Source: Alphaproteobacteria bacterium (GTDB lineage Bacteria > Pseudomonadota > Alphaproteobacteria > Rhodospirillales > Magnetospirillaceae). From it: a DNA stretch of 48,450 nucleotides. The DNA is taken from assembly GCA_021325215.1 (NCBI GenBank), contig JAJPHO010000069.1, positions 1-48,450 of the forward strand. Reading direction: 5' to 3'. A model generated the notes under the pieces. That model was given only the letters and a program-made list of their open reading frames with translations. It searched no databases and had not been told where the DNA came from. Below, in pieces: positions 34,289 to 41,749 of the stretch. Position 1 is the first letter of the stretch; each line of letters starts with the position of its first letter. The position numbers and the translations under genes are program-made.

Positions 34289-34467
34289 TTTGTATGCCCC
34301 TCAAGCGCCGGGCGGGCGCTAAGGCGCCCTGGGCTACCGCGCCAAGCTATGTTGCCTGTGTAACAACGGCTGTCGGCAGCGCGGGCGTGCAGTCGTACGC
34401 CTGCACCGAATTTGAACAAGCCGAGAGTTCTTAATGCGAGCCCATAGCGATCAAATTCGTTGCTCAT
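34285..34467 (-). CDS. 60-aa bridging ORF in a conserved intercistronic element, copy 2
   Basis: The ATG (34465-34467) overlaps the phosphatase stop as ATGA, and the TGA (34285-34287) overlaps the TTG start of the kinase fusion as TTGA. The product begins MSNEFDRYGLALRT and carries GVRLHARAADS, CYTGNIAWRGSP and a basic tail. The first about 22 residues differ from copy 1, while the GVRLHARAADS and TGNI blocks are shared. It probably serves to keep ribosomes moving across the inserted element, coupling the phosphatase and kinase. A functional peptide is possible but unsupported. Confidence 0.5.
   Translation of the reverse strand: MSNEFDRYGLALRTLGLFKFGAGVRLHARAADSRCYTGNIAWRGSPGRLSARPALEGHTN
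34289..34401 (-). repeat. Dispersed palindromic intercistronic element, copy 2
   Basis: The counterpart of 9741-9889. Hairpins: GGCGTAC/GCACGCC (34384-34401, one A-C mismatch relative to the perfect copy 1), GCTG/CAGC with loop CCGA, and GGGCGC/GCGCCC with a 4-base loop (34314-34329), whose stem sequence is unrelated to GCGGC/GCCGC in copy 1 though the position is the same. It lacks the 36-base insertion of copy 1. The downstream edge carries GAGGGG and ends at the next start codon. Confidence 0.75.
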
Positions 34468-34841
34468 GATGCCTCCGCAGCCAGCAGCGCCTGCACCGCT
34501 TCGGGCTCCATCGCGACGAATTCCGAGGGACGGATGGCGCGGTCGTCGACATAGAATCCGGCCAGGCCGCACCAGGGCTTGCCGACATGGATCTCGTCGA
34601 AGGGAATTTCGTGCTTCCGCAGCCAGTCGATGGCGATCGGCAGGGTATGGGCATTGATGCGTCCGATCGAATTCTCGAAGCTGCGCATATTGCGCGAGGT
34701 CATCACCGCGATGCGGTAGCCTAAGCCGGCATAGCGCCGCAGCTGCGCCACCACCGCCGGATTGGGCTGCAGGCTGGCATAGTCCTCGCCGCTGCCCGGG
34801 ATGGTCAGCGTGCCGTCGAGATCGATGACGATGGTGCTCAT
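34464..34841 (-). CDS. HAD-type capsule biosynthesis phosphatase
   Basis: A 125-aa HAD hydrolase with the nucleophile motif DLDGT (D7, D9), motif II as VMTSRN, and FYVDDRAIRP as the metal-binding motif. The size and the motifs match the EcbF/BcbF capsule phosphatase family. It would remove phosphate from a sugar-phosphate or related intermediate. It overlaps the Wzz-like gene stop by 4 bases (ATGA) and the bridging ORF by 4. Together with the kinase fusion and nucleotidyltransferase it forms an activated-building-block module. Confidence 0.88.
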   Translation of the reverse strand: MSTIVIDLDGTLTIPGSGEDYASLQPNPAVVAQLRRYAGLGYRIAVMTSRNMRSFENSIGRINAHTLPIAIDWLRKHEIPFDEIHVGKPWCGLAGFYVDDRAIRPSEFVAMEPEAVQALLAAEAS

Positions 34842-35770
34842 GACCGCTTCATCCGGTCGCGGATCTGCACCACCGGCACCGACAGCAGCAGGCCGAGCAG
34901 CAGCCCGAGCGCCAGAAACACGCTGCGCTTGGGGAACACCCGCTCGCCCTTGTCGGGCCGGGTCGGCGGATCGATGATGCGGAAGGCGTAATCGGTCTGG
35001 CCGCTGGCATACATGTAGCTTTGCAGCGCGCGTTCATAGGCATTGGCGAGGGCGGTGCTGAGGGTGTTGCTCACCCCGCCGGACTGCGCCTTGGCGATCG
35101 CGGTCTGCAGATAGGCCATGTTTTCCTTGGATTCGGCCAAGGCGTGCTGGCGCATCTGCTCGTTGGTCAGAGCGATCAGGTCGCGCGACCATTTCACCGC
35201 CGCATCGCGGTCCTTCCAGGTCAGCGCCATGGTGACGATGCCGGTGCGGCGATCCAGCGTGATGTCGCGGATCTGGCGGCTGAACAGCTTGTAGCCGGTG
35301 CGCAGGGTGGGAACGCGGTCGCCGCTGACTTTCCAGCGGTTGGCGTCCTTGTCCCATTTGCTGTCGAACAGCAGCGGCAGCAGGTTTTCCTTGGTCGCAT
35401 AGGTGTCGAACAGCTCACGCGAGGCGAGAACGGCCAGCGCCTCGTCCTGATTGCCCGAGCCGCTCCGCCCGCCCAGCAGCGACGAGGCGGCGCCGGCCAG
35501 GCCGCCGCCCAGCAGGCCGGAAATTCCGCTGAGATCGAGATTGCCCAGTCCGGCGCTCGGCTTGACCGGCATCACGGTGATTTCGATGCGCCAATAAGAC
35601 GGCAGGGCATAGGCCAAACCGACCGCGCCGCCGCCGCACAACAGGACGGTAATGCCCGCCGCCAGCCAGTTTCGCCGCATCCGCGCAAGGAATTGCGAAA
35701 GCCGGTCCTGGTCATTGCCGGCCGTCCAGGCCAAATCTGTGGAATTCACTCCCACCGGTCGCACTCCCAT
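34838..35770 (-). CDS. Wzz/GumC-type chain-length determinant protein without kinase domain
   Basis: A 310-aa inner-membrane protein: cytoplasmic N-terminus, first transmembrane helix about 36-56, periplasmic Wzz domain with a Gly/Ser-rich loop (GLLGGGLAGAASSLLGG), and second helix about 283-302 preceded by the Pro-rich RIIDPPTRPDKGERVFPKR motif typical of this family. No cytoplasmic tyrosine-kinase domain follows. It would set polymer length and organise export with the SLBB protein. It is the first gene of the long minus-strand operon, divergent from the flippase gene. Confidence 0.92.
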   Translation of the reverse strand: MGVRPVGVNSTDLAWTAGNDQDRLSQFLARMRRNWLAAGITVLLCGGGAVGLAYALPSYWRIEITVMPVKPSAGLGNLDLSGISGLLGGGLAGAASSLLGGRSGSGNQDEALAVLASRELFDTYATKENLLPLLFDSKWDKDANRWKVSGDRVPTLRTGYKLFSRQIRDITLDRRTGIVTMALTWKDRDAAVKWSRDLIALTNEQMRQHALAESKENMAYLQTAIAKAQSGGVSNTLSTALANAYERALQSYMYASGQTDYAFRIIDPPTRPDKGERVFPKRSVFLALGLLLGLLLSVPVVQIRDRMKRS

Positions 35771-35899
35771 GCAGAAAGACTTCCGGTGGGACGCCGTGAA
35801 AACCCCAGATATTCCGCCAAGTCGAAAAAATTAAATGCTTCCCAGATACTGCTGGAACCGACCACAATTAGGGCGTTCTCAATAGTATTGGACGGACCG
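35771..35899. promoter_or_regulatory. Divergent promoter region between the two polysaccharide operons
   Basis: This 129-base, locally AT-rich stretch separates the Wzz-like gene (minus) from the flippase gene (plus) and must hold both promoters. It contains a direct repeat CCCAGATATT (35804-35813) and CCCAGATACT (35841-35850), 37 bp apart. I cannot assign -35/-10 boxes with confidence. Confidence 0.5.
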
Positions 35900-37141
35900 G
35901 TGAAGAGACTGGACAGAGGCCTGATTGGCGCGGTTGCCGATCAAGCGATCGTCAGCTTGGGCAACTTTGCTCTGAATGTGATCCTGGCGCGCAGCCTGCC
36001 GGCTGCCGGTTACGGGCTGTTCTCGGTCGCCCTGTCCTTCATCCTGTTCTTCAACAACCTGCATCAGGCCCTGGTCAGCTATCCGCTGTCGGTCAAGAAC
36101 GCCGCCGCCGCGCCCGCCGAGACGCCGCGCCTGCTGGCGGTGGCGATGCTGCTGACGCCGCTGGCCGCGCTGGCTTGCGCGCCGGTCCTGGCCGGCGGAC
36201 TGGCCAGTGTCGGCGATCTGCGCTTGGCCCCGCTGGCCTTCGCCGCCCTGCTGGCCTGGCAGCTGCAGGAAGTCGCGCGCCGCGCCGCCCTGGCCCGCGC
36301 CGACTATCGCGCCGCCATCGTCACCGACGTGATCCGCTATATCGGCCCCGCCGCCGCCCTGCTGGCACTGACCGGCTCGATCGGGGTAGAGGGAGCCTTC
36401 CTGCTGATCGCCGCCGCGTCGCTGGCCGGCCTCGCGCCGTTCCTCGGCACCTTCGTCAAGGGCGCCGGTCCGGCCCTGCGCGGCCTCAAGGCCGAGCTGG
36501 CCGGCCATTGGAAACTGGCCGCCCCGGTGCTGGGCGCCAATCTGCTGGCCGCTTTGTCGGTGCAATGGTTCCTGTGGCTGCTGGCCTGGCGCGGCGATCC
36601 GGGCGGCGCCGCCCTGCTGGTCGCGCTGACCAACATCGTCGCCATCGCCAATCCGGTGATCTTCGGCGTCGAGAATCTGCTGGTGCCCGAAGTGGCCCGC
36701 GCCCAACCCCATCTGACCTTCGCCGGATTGCTGCGGCTGATGGGGCATCGCGGTCTTTTGTGCGGCAGCCTGATCGCGCCGCCCTTCCTGCTGATCCTGG
36801 CCTTTCCCGAACGCGCGGCGCGGCTGTTCTATGGCGCGGCGACGCCCTATGCCGAGCACGCCGCCGATCTGAGGCTGCTGGTCGCCGCCTATGTCTGCAT
36901 CCTGGCCGCCTTCGTCTTCGGCGCCGTGCTGCGCGGCTACCGCGCCAGCGGCTCGGTGTTCCGCATGCAGCTTTATCCGGCCCTGTTCGGCCTGACGGCG
37001 GGCAGCTGGCTCACCTGGAATTACGGCGTCACCGGCGCCTGCCTGTCGGCCCTGCTGGCCGGAGCGCTGCGCGCCGGGGTGGGATTCCAATCGGTCCTGC
37101 GGCTGCGCCTGCCCGGCAACCAGATCCTGGCGGCCTCGTGA
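35900..37141 (+). CDS. Wzx-type polysaccharide flippase (MATE/MVF-like membrane protein)
   Basis: A 413-aa polytopic protein with roughly 12 hydrophobic helices, starting VKRLDRGLIGAVADQAIVSLGNFALN, a typical polysaccharide-flippase N-terminus followed by ILARSLPAAGYGLFSVALS. The GTG at 35900 is preferred (GGACGG upstream); a TTG at 35888 is an alternative, and the longer upstream frame overlaps the divergent Wzz-like gene. It would move the lipid-linked repeat unit to the periplasmic face. Its stop overlaps the ATG of the polymerase gene by one base. Confidence 0.88.
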   Translation: MKRLDRGLIGAVADQAIVSLGNFALNVILARSLPAAGYGLFSVALSFILFFNNLHQALVSYPLSVKNAAAAPAETPRLLAVAMLLTPLAALACAPVLAGGLASVGDLRLAPLAFAALLAWQLQEVARRAALARADYRAAIVTDVIRYIGPAAALLALTGSIGVEGAFLLIAAASLAGLAPFLGTFVKGAGPALRGLKAELAGHWKLAAPVLGANLLAALSVQWFLWLLAWRGDPGGAALLVALTNIVAIANPVIFGVENLLVPEVARAQPHLTFAGLLRLMGHRGLLCGSLIAPPFLLILAFPERAARLFYGAATPYAEHAADLRLLVAAYVCILAAFVFGAVLRGYRASGSVFRMQLYPALFGLTAGSWLTWNYGVTGACLSALLAGALRAGVGFQSVLRLRLPGNQILAAS

Positions 37142-38544
37142 TGGAACGCCTCGACCGCATCCTGTGGCGCTGCACGCTGCTGTTCGTGCCGGTCTCGGCG
37201 ACTCCGGCCCTGCCGTTCGGCAACGGCACGCTGGCCCGTCCGCTGGCCATCATCCCCGCCGTGCTGCTGCTGCTGCTCGGCCTGTTCCGCATGACCATTC
37301 TCGGCCAGCGGCCGCGCCTGGCCGGACGCGGCTTCGCGCTGCTCGGCCTGTTCACCCTTTATGCGGCGGTGGGCGGCCTGCTGGTGGTTTCGGCGACCGG
37401 GGACGAGGCTTTCAAGGGCCAGACGCCGGTGGAAAGCCTGGTGCGCGCCCTGCTGACCTGGGCCGCCGGGCTGATCTTTTACCTGGTCGCGCGGCTGCAG
37501 ATCCGCACCGCCCGGGATATCGGCGAGACGCTGCGCTTTCTGTTCATCGGCATGACCGCCTCGATCGCCCTGGCCGGGCTGCAGGTGGTGGCGATGATCC
37601 AGGGCGGCGAATTGCTGCGCGCGGTGCAGCTGATCACCGATCTGTTCGCGGTGCATTATGACGGGCTGGTCACCCGCGCCCAGGGCATGACCTTCGAACC
37701 TTCGTGGCTGGCTACCCAGATCATCGTTCTGCTGATGCCGGCCCTGGTTGCCGGCACGCTATCGCGCCAGAACCGGATCGGCATGCCGCTCGCCCTGGGT
37801 TTCACCATCGCTGTATCCGGCATGCTGTTTTCCGGCTCGCGCTTCGGGCTGGCCGCCATGGTCGCCATGCTGATGCTGGGCGGATTCCTGGCCGCGCTGC
37901 GCGGGCGCCTGATGGTGGCCGGCCTCTTCCTGGCCGTGCTGCTGGGCGGCGGCGGCGGAATCGCGGTGCTGAGCGGTTTCGGCTCGGGCGCCGGCGCATC
38001 CTACGTCACCGATCCGATCGCCGCCGTCACCGGCTCCGCCGACCTGTCCGCCGCCGCCGATCCAACCAGTGCGGTGACCGACGCGCTGACCCTGGCCGGA
38101 CGTGCCGCCGCCGCCGAAGCCGCCGCTTTGACCTGGTTCGACCATCCGCTGTTCGGCGTCTCGCTGGGCAATAATTATCGCTATTTCGCCGAATACGCCC
38201 CCGATTGGGCCTTCGCCACCCAGCTGTTCCAGGGCGCCAAGGAAGGCGTCGGCTGGCTCGACCCCAATTCGCCGGAAAAGGGCAACGCCAAGAACATGAT
38301 CCTGCGCCTGCTGTCCGAGACCGGGCTGGTCGGCTTCGCCCTGTTCGGCCTGTTCTTCCTGCGCCAGATTTTCCAGGGCAAGCCGCAGGATTCCTTCCAT
38401 GGCTATTTCCGCCTGATGAGCGCGGTGGCGCTGGGATTCTCCTTCCTCAACCAGGACAGCTTCGTCGATGCCGGGCTGTGGATTCCGCTGGCGCTCTGTT
38501 TCGCGATGAACCAAGGGAATAGAGAGAGCGTTCACACCGTCTAA
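37141..38544 (+). CDS. O-antigen polymerase/ligase-like (Wzy) membrane protein
   Basis: A 467-aa polytopic protein of about 10-12 helices. The Wzy-C-like central part contains SGSRFGLAAMVAMLMLGG, and a large periplasmic loop (about 285-400) carries a conserved type of motif HPLFGVSLGNNYRYF and the closing NMILRLLSETGLVGFALFGLFFL. This pattern fits the O-antigen ligase/polymerase family. It sits directly after the flippase, as expected for a Wzx/Wzy system. Polymerase is favoured over ligase from the context; sequence alone does not separate them. Confidence 0.88.
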   Translation: MERLDRILWRCTLLFVPVSATPALPFGNGTLARPLAIIPAVLLLLLGLFRMTILGQRPRLAGRGFALLGLFTLYAAVGGLLVVSATGDEAFKGQTPVESLVRALLTWAAGLIFYLVARLQIRTARDIGETLRFLFIGMTASIALAGLQVVAMIQGGELLRAVQLITDLFAVHYDGLVTRAQGMTFEPSWLATQIIVLLMPALVAGTLSRQNRIGMPLALGFTIAVSGMLFSGSRFGLAAMVAMLMLGGFLAALRGRLMVAGLFLAVLLGGGGGIAVLSGFGSGAGASYVTDPIAAVTGSADLSAAADPTSAVTDALTLAGRAAAAEAAALTWFDHPLFGVSLGNNYRYFAEYAPDWAFATQLFQGAKEGVGWLDPNSPEKGNAKNMILRLLSETGLVGFALFGLFFLRQIFQGKPQDSFHGYFRLMSAVALGFSFLNQDSFVDAGLWIPLALCFAMNQGNRESVHTV

Positions 38545-38573
38545 ACCCTGAACCTTGTGGTCAGGACGGACAC

Positions 38574-39782
38574 ATGAACGCTACTTCCCTGCCGCATCAA
38601 CGCATTGCCTTCGTCTCGACGCGGGATCTGAGCCAGCTGAATGGCCGCACCCAGATCCTCGGGCCGGTCATCCGCTCGCTGCGCCGCCATAACCGCGTGG
38701 ACATCGTGCCGCTGCGGTCGGTGATGCAGACCAAGACCCTGCGGGACGCCGCCGGCGCCGCGCTGAATTGGGGCCTGAGCCTGCTGCGGTTGCGGCCTCT
38801 GCCGCTGCAATGCCTGCTCTACGCGTCGCCCTCGGAGGCGCGCAAGCTGGCCGAGCACATCGCCCGGCACCGTTATGACGCGGTCTATCTCGACACCGTG
38901 CGCTGCCAGGTGCTGCTGCGCGCCCTGCGGCGTGCGGCGCCCGACATCCATGTGGTGACCGATTTCGACGATCTGATGTCGCGCCGCGCCGCCTTCCTCG
39001 CCCGCAACGGCATGCCCTTCCTGTCCGGCCATGTCGGACCGCAGATGCCGCGCTGGCTGCGCTTTCTGATCGAGTCGCCGCTGGCCCGGCTGATCACCGC
39101 CTACGAGGCCGCCACCCTCCCCGCCGCCGAGGATGAGGTGGTGCGAAATTCCGACCTCACCGTGCTGCTGTCGCCGGTCGAGCAGAAAATGCTGCAGGCG
39201 CGCAACCATGCGACCGTGATCTCGATCCCGCCGCCGGTGCCGTTGGAAGCGCCGTCGTGGGCCGCGGCCGAGACCCTGCGCTTCGTCTTCATCGGCAGCG
39301 ACCGCCAGCTGCAGAACCGTACGGCGATCGATGCCCTGCTGGCCGTCTGGCGCCGCCTGAAACCCGCCACGGAATTGCATATCTATGGCCGCCAGGGCCG
39401 CCCCGCGATCGACGTGCCCGGCGTGGTCTGGCATGGCTTCGTCGAGGATCTGGCCGAGGTCTACCGGCCCGGCAGCATCGCTCTGGTGCCGGCCACGGTG
39501 GCCGGCGGCATCAAGACCAAGGTCGCCGAGGCCTGGGCCTGGGGCTGCCCGGTGCTGGGCAACGAGATCGCCTTCGAAGGCCTGGGCATCGAGGGCTATC
39601 CGCTGCTGCGATGCGTCGATCATTGGGACGCGCTGCTGACCGATCCCGCCGCCCATGCCGCCCTATGGGCTCTGGCGGCGCGGCAGGGCAGCGCATTCGT
39701 GCGGGATCAGCTGGCCCCCCGGCTGTCGGAACGCGCCTGGGACCGGGCGGTCACGCCCGGCCTGGTGACGTCATGCATGTGA
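38574..39782 (+). CDS. Glycosyltransferase (GT-B fold, family 1/4-like)
   Basis: A 402-aa glycosyltransferase starting 29 bases after the polymerase gene, with GGACGGACAC upstream of the ATG. The N-terminal acceptor domain has HIVTDFDDLMSRR-like VTDFDDLMSRRAAFLARN. The C-terminal nucleotide-sugar domain has LRFVFIGSDRQLQNRTAID, ELHIYGRQG and VPATVAGGIKTKVAEAWAWGCPVLG, the GT-B donor-binding region. It overlaps the next gene by 10 bases. The N-terminal part resembles cellulose- and capsule-locus transferases of the STP1/TuaH-like type. Donor unknown. Confidence 0.87.
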   Translation: MNATSLPHQRIAFVSTRDLSQLNGRTQILGPVIRSLRRHNRVDIVPLRSVMQTKTLRDAAGAALNWGLSLLRLRPLPLQCLLYASPSEARKLAEHIARHRYDAVYLDTVRCQVLLRALRRAAPDIHVVTDFDDLMSRRAAFLARNGMPFLSGHVGPQMPRWLRFLIESPLARLITAYEAATLPAAEDEVVRNSDLTVLLSPVEQKMLQARNHATVISIPPPVPLEAPSWAAAETLRFVFIGSDRQLQNRTAIDALLAVWRRLKPATELHIYGRQGRPAIDVPGVVWHGFVEDLAEVYRPGSIALVPATVAGGIKTKVAEAWAWGCPVLGNEIAFEGLGIEGYPLLRCVDHWDALLTDPAAHAALWALAARQGSAFVRDQLAPRLSERAWDRAVTPGLVTSCM

Positions 39783-40681
39783 GAGCGCGGGCGACCGCCC
39801 TGGACCGGGCCATCTATTCGACGGTGGCCTATCGCGACATGTTCCGCTTTCCCGTCACGGCGGCGGAAATCCATCGCTATCTGCACAATGTACGCTGCGG
39901 CGAAGACGAGGTGCGCGACGCTTTGTCCTGCAGCGCCTTCCTCGACGCGAATCTCGAAAGCGACGGCGAGTTCTGGTGCCTGAAGGGGCGCGGCGAAAGC
40001 TTCGCCATCCGCCGCGAGCGGCGCGCTTTGTCCGAGGCGCAATGGCCGACGGCGCGGCGCTTCGCCCGCTTCCTGGCCATGCTGCCCAATGTGCGGATGG
40101 TGGCGATGACCGGTTCGCTGGCCGCCGGCAATTTCCCCAAGGATGGCGACATCGATTTCCTGCTGGTCACCGAATCCGGCACCCTGTGGCGCACCCGCGC
40201 CTTGTGCCGGTTCCTGGCCCTGCTCGACGACAAGCTGCGGCGCGGCCTATTCTGCCCCAACACCTTCCTGTCCTCGGCCGCGCTGACCCTGACCCGGCGC
40301 ACCCTCTATGACGCGCAGGAGCTGAGCCAGATGATCCCCCTGCATGGCCGGGCGGTCTATGAGGCGGTACGCGCCGCCAATGACTGGACCGCCGCCTGGC
40401 TGCCCAATGCCGAGGGACCGCCGCCCAACAGCGTCGATCTGGCCGCCCTGTCGCCGGCCCTGAAGCGGAGCGGCGAATGGCTGCTGTCCAGCTTCGCCGG
40501 GCGGGCGCTCGAGGATTTCGAGGCCAACCGCAAGATCCGCCGCTTCAACGAGACCGATCATCTCAAGGGCGCCTGGACCCGCTCGACCCGCGAATCGCAC
40601 AGCATGTGGGACGGCATGCGCCTGAGGATCGAACAGGCCTGGAGCGATCGCATGAGCGAGATCCCCGACCTGGAGAGCTGA
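39773..40681 (+). CDS. Lone nucleotidyltransferase-fold protein in the glycosyltransferase cluster
   Basis: A 302-aa protein with a polymerase-beta-type nucleotidyltransferase core: VAMTGSLAAGNFPKDGDIDFLLV, with G114-S115 and the D126/D128 metal pair. A winged-helix-like N-terminal stretch (about 25-75) precedes it. The C-terminal about 150 residues are helical and unrecognised. Similar proteins are found in polysaccharide loci, but the substrate is not known; they might transfer a nucleotidyl or glycerol-type group to a sugar, or modify a protein. It overlaps the preceding glycosyltransferase by 10 bases and is 3 bases from the next. Confidence 0.8.
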   Translation: MHVRARATALDRAIYSTVAYRDMFRFPVTAAEIHRYLHNVRCGEDEVRDALSCSAFLDANLESDGEFWCLKGRGESFAIRRERRALSEAQWPTARRFARFLAMLPNVRMVAMTGSLAAGNFPKDGDIDFLLVTESGTLWRTRALCRFLALLDDKLRRGLFCPNTFLSSAALTLTRRTLYDAQELSQMIPLHGRAVYEAVRAANDWTAAWLPNAEGPPPNSVDLAALSPALKRSGEWLLSSFAGRALEDFEANRKIRRFNETDHLKGAWTRSTRESHSMWDGMRLRIEQAWSDRMSEIPDLES

Positions 40682-40684
40682 GCG

Positions 40685-41749
40685 GTGCGGGTAACCCAGG
40701 TCAGTCTCGTCCGCCCGCCCGGCAAGCCGACGCCCGAGGCGCTGCTGGAGGCATGGCCGACATTGCAGGACGTCGCCCTGGCGACCGGACGCGCCGGCGC
40801 CGAGGTCACCGTCGTGCAGCCGTTCCATCGCGACGCCGAGCTGACCCTCGGCGGCGTGCGCTTTCTCTTCTCGCCGAAGCGGCAGACCCGGACAGTCGCG
40901 GCCTCGCGGCCCGAAATCATCCATGTGCACGGTTTGGAATTCGCCTGGCAGACGCGGCGCCTGTGCCGGCTGGGCGTGCCGGTGCTGGCCCAGGACCATG
41001 GTTCCGTGGCCGATTGGCGTTCCTGGCGCCGGGGCTGGGGATTGCGCCGCGTCGCCGGCGCCGCTTTCACCCATGCCGACCAGGCCGCCCCCTTTCTCGG
41101 CAATGGCAGCCTGCGGAACGGCCTGCCTGTTTTCTCGGTGCCGGAATCCTCGACCCGCTTCACCCCCGGCGACCGCGGCCAGGCCAGGGTGGCGTGCGGC
41201 ATTTTCGGCGATCCCGCCGTGCTGTGGGTCGGGCGCCTGATCCCCGGCAAGGACCCGCTGACCGCCTTGGCCGCCATCGAACGCGCCGCCGCCAGCCTGC
41301 CCGGACTGCGCTTATGGTGCTGCTTCCACGAAAGCGACCTGCTGGCCGAAATTCGCAAACGCATCGCCGCTTCGCCGAGCCTGTCCGGGCGCGTCTATCT
41401 GCTGGGGCCGAAACCGCACCGGGAGATCGAAACCCTGTGCCGCGCCGCCGACCTCTTCCTGGCTTGCAGCCATGCCGAGGGGGCCGGCTTTTCGCTGCTC
41501 GAAGCGATGGCTTGCGGCGCCGCGCCGGTGGTCAGCGATATTCCGCCGTTCCGGGCGCTGACCGGCAATGGCACGGTCGGGGCCCTGGCGCCGGTCGGGG
41601 ATGCGGAGGCCTTCGCCCGCGGACTGGTCACGGTGGCGAACCAGCCGGCGGCGGAGCGGCGCGACGGCGTGATCCGCCATTTCCAGCGCCACCTCTCCTT
41701 CGACGCGGTCGGCGAACGGCTGCTGTCCGCCTATCGGAGCCTGGCATGA
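40685..41749 (+). CDS. Family 4 glycosyltransferase
   Basis: A 354-aa GT-B enzyme with a GTG start. The N-terminal domain has IIHVHGLEFAWQTRRLC. The C-terminal donor domain has VLWVGRLIPGKDPLTAL, the YLLGPKPHREIETLCRAADLFLACS region and the EGAGFSLLEAMACG motif, where the first Glu is catalytic/donor-binding in GT4 enzymes. It would act on the lipid-linked repeat unit in the cytoplasm. Its stop overlaps the ATG of the next GT4 gene (ATGA). Confidence 0.92.
   Translation: MRVTQVSLVRPPGKPTPEALLEAWPTLQDVALATGRAGAEVTVVQPFHRDAELTLGGVRFLFSPKRQTRTVAASRPEIIHVHGLEFAWQTRRLCRLGVPVLAQDHGSVADWRSWRRGWGLRRVAGAAFTHADQAAPFLGNGSLRNGLPVFSVPESSTRFTPGDRGQARVACGIFGDPAVLWVGRLIPGKDPLTALAAIERAAASLPGLRLWCCFHESDLLAEIRKRIAASPSLSGRVYLLGPKPHREIETLCRAADLFLACSHAEGAGFSLLEAMACGAAPVVSDIPPFRALTGNGTVGALAPVGDAEAFARGLVTVANQPAAERRDGVIRHFQRHLSFDAVGERLLSAYRSLA

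Noticed and set aside
35804..35850. CCCAGATAYT direct repeat as a defined regulator site
   Set aside because: Two short copies 37 bp apart in one region are not enough to separate a site from chance; recorded only within the promoter region entry.
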